The notes below the pieces were generated by a model. It was not told the DNA's origin. It did not search any database and saw nothing but the letters and a program-made list of their open reading frames with translations. Below, piece by piece: positions 59,531 to 64,000 of a stretch of DNA of 64,000 nt (positions within the stretch are counted from its first letter, which is position 1; each line of letters starts with the position of its first letter). This DNA is from Daucus carota subsp. sativus (taxonomy: Eukaryota; Streptophyta; Magnoliopsida; Apiales; Apiaceae): assembly GCF_001625215.2 (NCBI RefSeq), contig NC_030381.2:6225131-6289130 (forward strand), in the 5' to 3' direction. The position numbers and the translations under genes are program-made.

Positions 59531-61271
59531 ATATTTGCTGGATTATGAAACTCAAACTTCCCAACAAGAGTTGATAACCAAAAATATCTTGAAAGTTCAA
59601 AGAGGGAATGAATCAAGACTGGGTGTATACCTCGAAAGATAGATATAACTCATGAGAAGTATAGGTTTGGGAAATATGCATAATCATACCAGTATATAGC
59701 AGTTTGTTTACCTGATTATCTACTTTAAGCATTCACATAATATTGACTGCCGACTGATATGCAAATGACATGTAAAAGTTCAGCAATTTTTTTCTGTGAT
59801 TGGTTATTCATCTGACCGTCTTGATTCAGCTGCAACAGCCTGTTCATAGTATAGGTACTCAAACTTGTATTTACTGTTAAGAGAATTTTGGCCTTTAAAA
59901 GTTTGGCAGAAGATACACATCAAACCTCACCTTGAGGTACAAAATCGTACTTCTGTGCCTATAAAGTTAGGCACTTGTACATCCCTTCTACTTAATATAA
60001 CCATATTTTTCTTCGTATTTTACTCCTGCTAAATTTTTCAATGCCTTCTGATAAATTTATCATTCATTGACAGTCAAACCTGTACTCACTTAATGGCAAT
60101 CTTATATTTTTCCAGTTTTAATTGTATGTTTACGAATAAAAAAGTGTATTGTCCTGTTCACACTTGTCGTCTGCATGTTTTTCTTTTTGTTTTCTTGTTT
60201 TCCTCAACTTCAGTGTTTCGGTGTTGCTTCCGGACATATTTCCGGTTACTAGGGAGGAAGTGCCTGAACTCTGATTTATATGGACTGACTTTTTGTATAG
60301 CTCTGTTTTGTGTCATAGAAGAATCTTATCTTTCATAACTCACACTTTTATTTTCTTAGAAGATTTTTTTTTTCTTTTATGCTATTTGTGCTGCCATCTG
60401 ATTCACATATCTCTTTATTTTTTGTCAGGGCGACGGTCCCATAACTCTTGCATCACACCTTCTGGAGGTGTTCTCACTATTTATTGCTCGCCCAAATGGT
60501 AAGGAGGTGAATATGTATGGATCTGTTGATATTTATTGCACAGATGGCTGGTGTAACATCTTCTGTCGCGAGAAGGATGATGCATACTTCATGTCTCGTG
60601 GATGCAACTTATTACCTTTGAAAGGGCCTGAACGAGCTCCTAGACCAGGGATGATGTTTTCCATATCAGTTGATCTTAGAGACGTTGATGGGCATGTTAA
60701 AATCAAAGGAATCATCGAATCAAGCGTTGGACTTGATGAACGTCAAAAGCCTTGGTTTGATAGGCGACTTTACTCAGTTGTTAAGATGAAAGGTAAGAAA
60801 GAGAAGAGTTTTGTTGCTGTTCATTATACCATGTTCTCCTATGCTGTTCAGGCAGTTGTGGAAGTCTGTCTTGTCTGGAAGCGTAGATCTTCTGCTCATG
60901 TCAATATTTATGGGGACATCATTGCTTCCTATGACAAGGAGGTTTTGTACTCCACACCCTATGATAAAAAGTTCTTTAAACGAGTACTATTCACAAGTAA
61001 GAAAGCAAACCCCTTGGAAGTACTCTTCACGGGAAAGGAAGCGCACTCCTTAGAAAGAGAGGAGAAATTCGTGCTTACAAAAAATCTGGTAGCTGTACCC
61101 ATGACTTCCTCGTTGCTTGCCGAAGTAAACCTATCTTTCCAAACTGCTGAAAGTACCTGCCATGTAGCGAAAATTGTGAAGTTTCGGTTTGAAGACTCTA
61201 TGATGATCATTCCAAGTGATGATGTGGACATTTGTATTGCGGTCGCATGGAAAGGTTTTCCATATCGTTAA
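57891..61271 (+). CDS. Protein with two tandem DUF6598-like domains
   Basis: Exons 57891-59168 and 60429-61271 join in frame (GT-AG, phase 0) to 706 residues. The start is the first ATG. Residues 1-~120 are acidic and low-complexity, built from two rough copies of a unit with SADSSS/SADRSS, NLTE and DVVV. Then come two domains that look like each other and like the plant DUF6598 family: one from PVVDFLHARVFTD with VYGYIRIIDLQN, one after the intron from LLEVFSLFIARPNGKEVNMY. Each ends in a strand-rich block led by an (I)VLSKDLVVVP or FVLTKNLVAVP motif. An acidic insert (two DENDDES-type copies) interrupts domain 1. The function of DUF6598 is unknown. No signal peptide or membrane helix is evident, so it is probably nuclear or cytosolic. 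Confidence 0.8.
59501..59529. repeat. (GA)n microsatellite in intron
   Basis: About 14 GA units in the 1260-bp intron of the DUF6598-like gene. Confidence 0.95.
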
Positions 61272-62881
61272 GATGGAATCAAATACTTTAATTCCGTTTG
61301 TACTGTTTTTCATCTTTCATGTCCTCTACCATTCTGTGAAAATGATTAATCCGTAAAGTTGCATCTACAGAGACAAGTGTATTTTTATGTTTCTGTTTCT
61401 GCATTTTGTTTCTCTTGGTGAGACTAGAAAACAAGATTTTATAGATATTGAGTTTGTTTTGGAGAGACATCTATTTTGTATATTTGTTTATGCATCAGAC
61501 TGTTTATATAAATTTTTGTCACGGACAATTGTTATTGGTGTCTTGAGGCTGTCGACAACTGTTGCTTGGAATTAGCTTGGTTTCTGCATAAATTGATTAT
61601 GCTACATAGAGTAAAAATCTGAAACATTTGTTTCACATTTGATGACGACAATCAGCATTGCTCAGCATTATTGGAAATGTGATAGCTTCCCTGTTTTTTT
61701 ACAGAGGGCTGCTTTTAATTTCTCTGTCGAGGAGTTTCTGTTCTAATAATGTCAGACAGGTTTCTACTTCATCTCATAAGCAGAAGTTTCCCTGAAAAAT
61801 TTTAGTTTGTTGTATATTAGCTTGCAATGTTAAGTGGCTTGGATTGAAAACGGATGATCTAGAGCTTATACCTGAAAAATCCTAGCGATATGCAGATCGC
61901 CAAGAGGCTGATCTCCTTTGACATCCTGCAGGTAGGATTGATGAAGGAAACATAAAATATAATGTCTGTATATCGTTCTGTGTAAATATTTGTCAATGTG
62001 AAGAGTGCTGACCAATATTTCAAGTAGTAATTTTAGAGATTGAAGCTCTCTACATCCATGGACCATGGCTATGGTACAACACTTTCGGTAAAATCAGTCT
62101 TTGATCTTTAGTCTGTTATAGATAAATTGTACTGTTGTACTGTTTTTACAGGTGAATTGTAGCTGGATTTGTGATGTGTAGTATTGTGATTAGCGATTTG
62201 TACTCTCCTAGGTATGGTCATAGATACATGGTTATATCGGCTGCATTGAATATGCAAATTGTACACAAGTTTTTGATCACTAATTGTACCTATTTAGGTG
62301 TGTTGAAACAAAAAATTGTTGGATTAATGTACCAATTTAGGTTATATCTATTTGATTCTTTGCTATTTTTTTTTTTGATTCATCTGTTTGCAGCTTTGAG
62401 CTGGGGGTGGACAAGGCCATCGATGGCGGAAACAAGTTGGAGATGCAAGAATTACTCGGAAGGCTGCTGACAGCTGGAAAGCATGGTTCAACAGATCTCT
62501 CAATCTTAATATATCTTGCCATTGTATTGATACAAGTTATTCAGCTTTATTTTTGTTATCACTTGCAATCTGGTTTTAGTAAGAAGGATTGTTTACTTGC
62601 AATCTGGTTTTTGGTCTTAACAAAATTATGGGGCTGTGTAGATAATATATTAATTTGAGATAATAGGAAGTGTGTGAATCCATGGTGCTGCCTGCTCAAT
62701 GTAAATTGACATGACGTTGCTTTTGTTAGATCTGTATGTGTTTTGTCGTTAATTTGCTCAAACACACAGGCAAACACACAGGCTATACAGTCCTTTGCTC
62801 AAACCAGAAAGGAACAGTGCTGGGGCTGCGATCCCACCATCAAGTACGAAGCACTTAGAAGATGTGTTGTACCCAGATATG
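61272..62881. other. 3' UTR and downstream DNA
   Basis: The early part is probably 3' UTR. A short plus-strand frame at 62407-62530 (MDKAIDGGNKLEMQELLGRL) follows a CAG acceptor-like site (62391-62393) and could be part of a spliced 3' UTR or another gene's exon. No family recognised. Confidence 0.35.
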
Positions 62882-62975
62882 TAGTATATCGGTGATGTGA
62901 GTCGTTTTTTAGTGTAATAAAAATCATGCGTTAATTGTAGAGATCTCTTCGGTGTGGCCCGGAGCTTTTCTCAAC
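62882..62975. repeat. Relative of the DNA flanking the second MULE
   Basis: TATATCGGTGATGTGA, then TAATAAAAATCATGCGTTAA, then GAGATCTC and GTGTGGC match in order the DNA left (54537-54592) and right (55215-55262) of the MULE at 54593-55214, without the element. It is an empty-site paralogue. Confidence 0.7.
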
Positions 62976-64000
62976 TGAGGACCTTATATGGCTATATTGA
63001 ATAAAAACTCTAACAATAATTTTATTTATAATTTCTATTAATATTATAATATTAAACTAGATATCTTTTAGTAAAAAAATGACGTAACAATGTAATAAAG
63101 AGTGTGAAAAAGGTAAGAATTGAATATTTAATCACTAAAATTCAAACGAGAAATGAGTCGGTCATTATCATTTTATGAGGAATTAAAAGTGGAATGTAAG
63201 TGTTTTCGAGCGAAAGATTATAACATATTTCTTAAAATTATAATTTACGGTATCGAATAGCTAATTTATTGGAGATACTCTTAGTCATATTTGATATTTT
63301 CAATATTTATGACTAGAGCCGACAATATTTATTGGAGATGCTCTTAGTCATATTTGATATTTTCAAAATTTGATGGTCAACTTTCGTCCCCTGAATTTTC
63401 ATGTTTCGTGCAGTTGAAATGGAAACTCATATCCGTCCATTATTAATTTTGTGTACTTAACTTAAAACGCGAATCTGATCCAAAACATTTCGTGTATTTC
63501 TCGTGTACATTATATATAAAAATTATTATTATTTTAATTAAAAAATATCTTCAAAATAGTTTTTTGTAATTTTTTTTAAATATTAATGAAATATTTATGC
63601 TTGAATACAACTCTACACAAATTTAGTAATATATATAATATATATGTGTGTGTTTTACATAATTACATTATCAATATATTAACGCCCATAACATACAAGT
63701 AATGCCCAAGATAACATGATATTGAGAGAAATGATCTCAAATACCATATATTAACGCCTGATAATTCGAAATTTTTATTTTTGATTAATAACTCTAAATC
63801 GTATTATGTTTAGATTTGAAAACCCTAAAAAACACTACACGATCTAACATCTGGATCTGAAAAACCATAGAAAAACATTACACAATCTGATGTTTTAGGA
63901 ACTAAATGCTAAATGAAATAAATGTTAGAGAATCTAGCATTCTGAATTGTAAACTCACGGCTATCTTATGCGACACTGATATATGAGATCATTTTCTTGA
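62976..64000. other. AT-rich DNA with worn MITE ends
   Basis: A right MITE end (TTATTGGAGATGCTCTTAG) appears twice, at about 63268 and 63331, each followed by TCATATTTGATATTTTCAA, so end plus flank were duplicated together. No gene seen to the window end. Confidence 0.5.

Overview
This is nuclear DNA of a flowering plant, very probably a eudicot. It is AT-rich, its genes are split by AT-rich GT-AG introns, and it is littered with plant miniature transposons (MITEs). Encoded families are plant-specific or plant-typical: a Ycf49-like plastid protein, an LRR receptor kinase of the At1g12460 type, the guard-cell anion channel SLAC1, an ACS10/12-type aminotransferase and a TPX2-like spindle protein. 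The species cannot be fixed from sequence alone.

Layout. 1-1827 (-): 5' exons of a Ycf49/DUF2499 gene running off the left edge. 6439-10224 (+): four-exon VTT/SNARE-associated membrane protein. 13731-15611: a Stowaway MITE split by a Mutator-like element (MULE) with ~245-bp terminal inverted repeats that carries decayed gene fragments. 16113-18858 (+): two-exon LRR receptor-like (pseudo)kinase. 19999-22905 (-): four-exon ACS10/12-like aminotransferase that has lost nearly every PLP-binding and substrate-binding residue. 23.1-31.3 kb: no genes, with MITEs, a probable Helitron and a 118-bp tandem repeat. 31357-37107 (+): 18-exon TPX2-like gene with two GC-AG introns. 37915-39982 (-): SLAC1. 43824-44891 (-): intronless sugar-phosphate/nucleotide-sugar translocator. 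45.2-54.5 kb: a stack of nested MITEs holding a complete but non-autonomous Ty3/gypsy-derived LTR retrotransposon (47270-53908; both LTRs 1367 bp with six differences, 5-bp target duplication). 54.5-57.8 kb: more MITEs and a second MULE-like element. 57891-61271 (+): two-exon gene with two DUF6598-like domains.

The genes are not an operon-like system. Their order (VTT, LRR kinase, ACS-like, TPX2-like, SLAC1, translocator) recalls Arabidopsis At1g12450-At1g12460-At1g12480-At1g12500 and its duplicate At1g62950-At1g62960, so this looks like an old conserved gene block enlarged by transposons. I found no convincing undescribed defence, toxin or regulatory system. The strongest leads are the active-site-less ACS-like protein, the gene-carrying MULE, and the second MULE whose empty-site paralogue lies 8 kb away.
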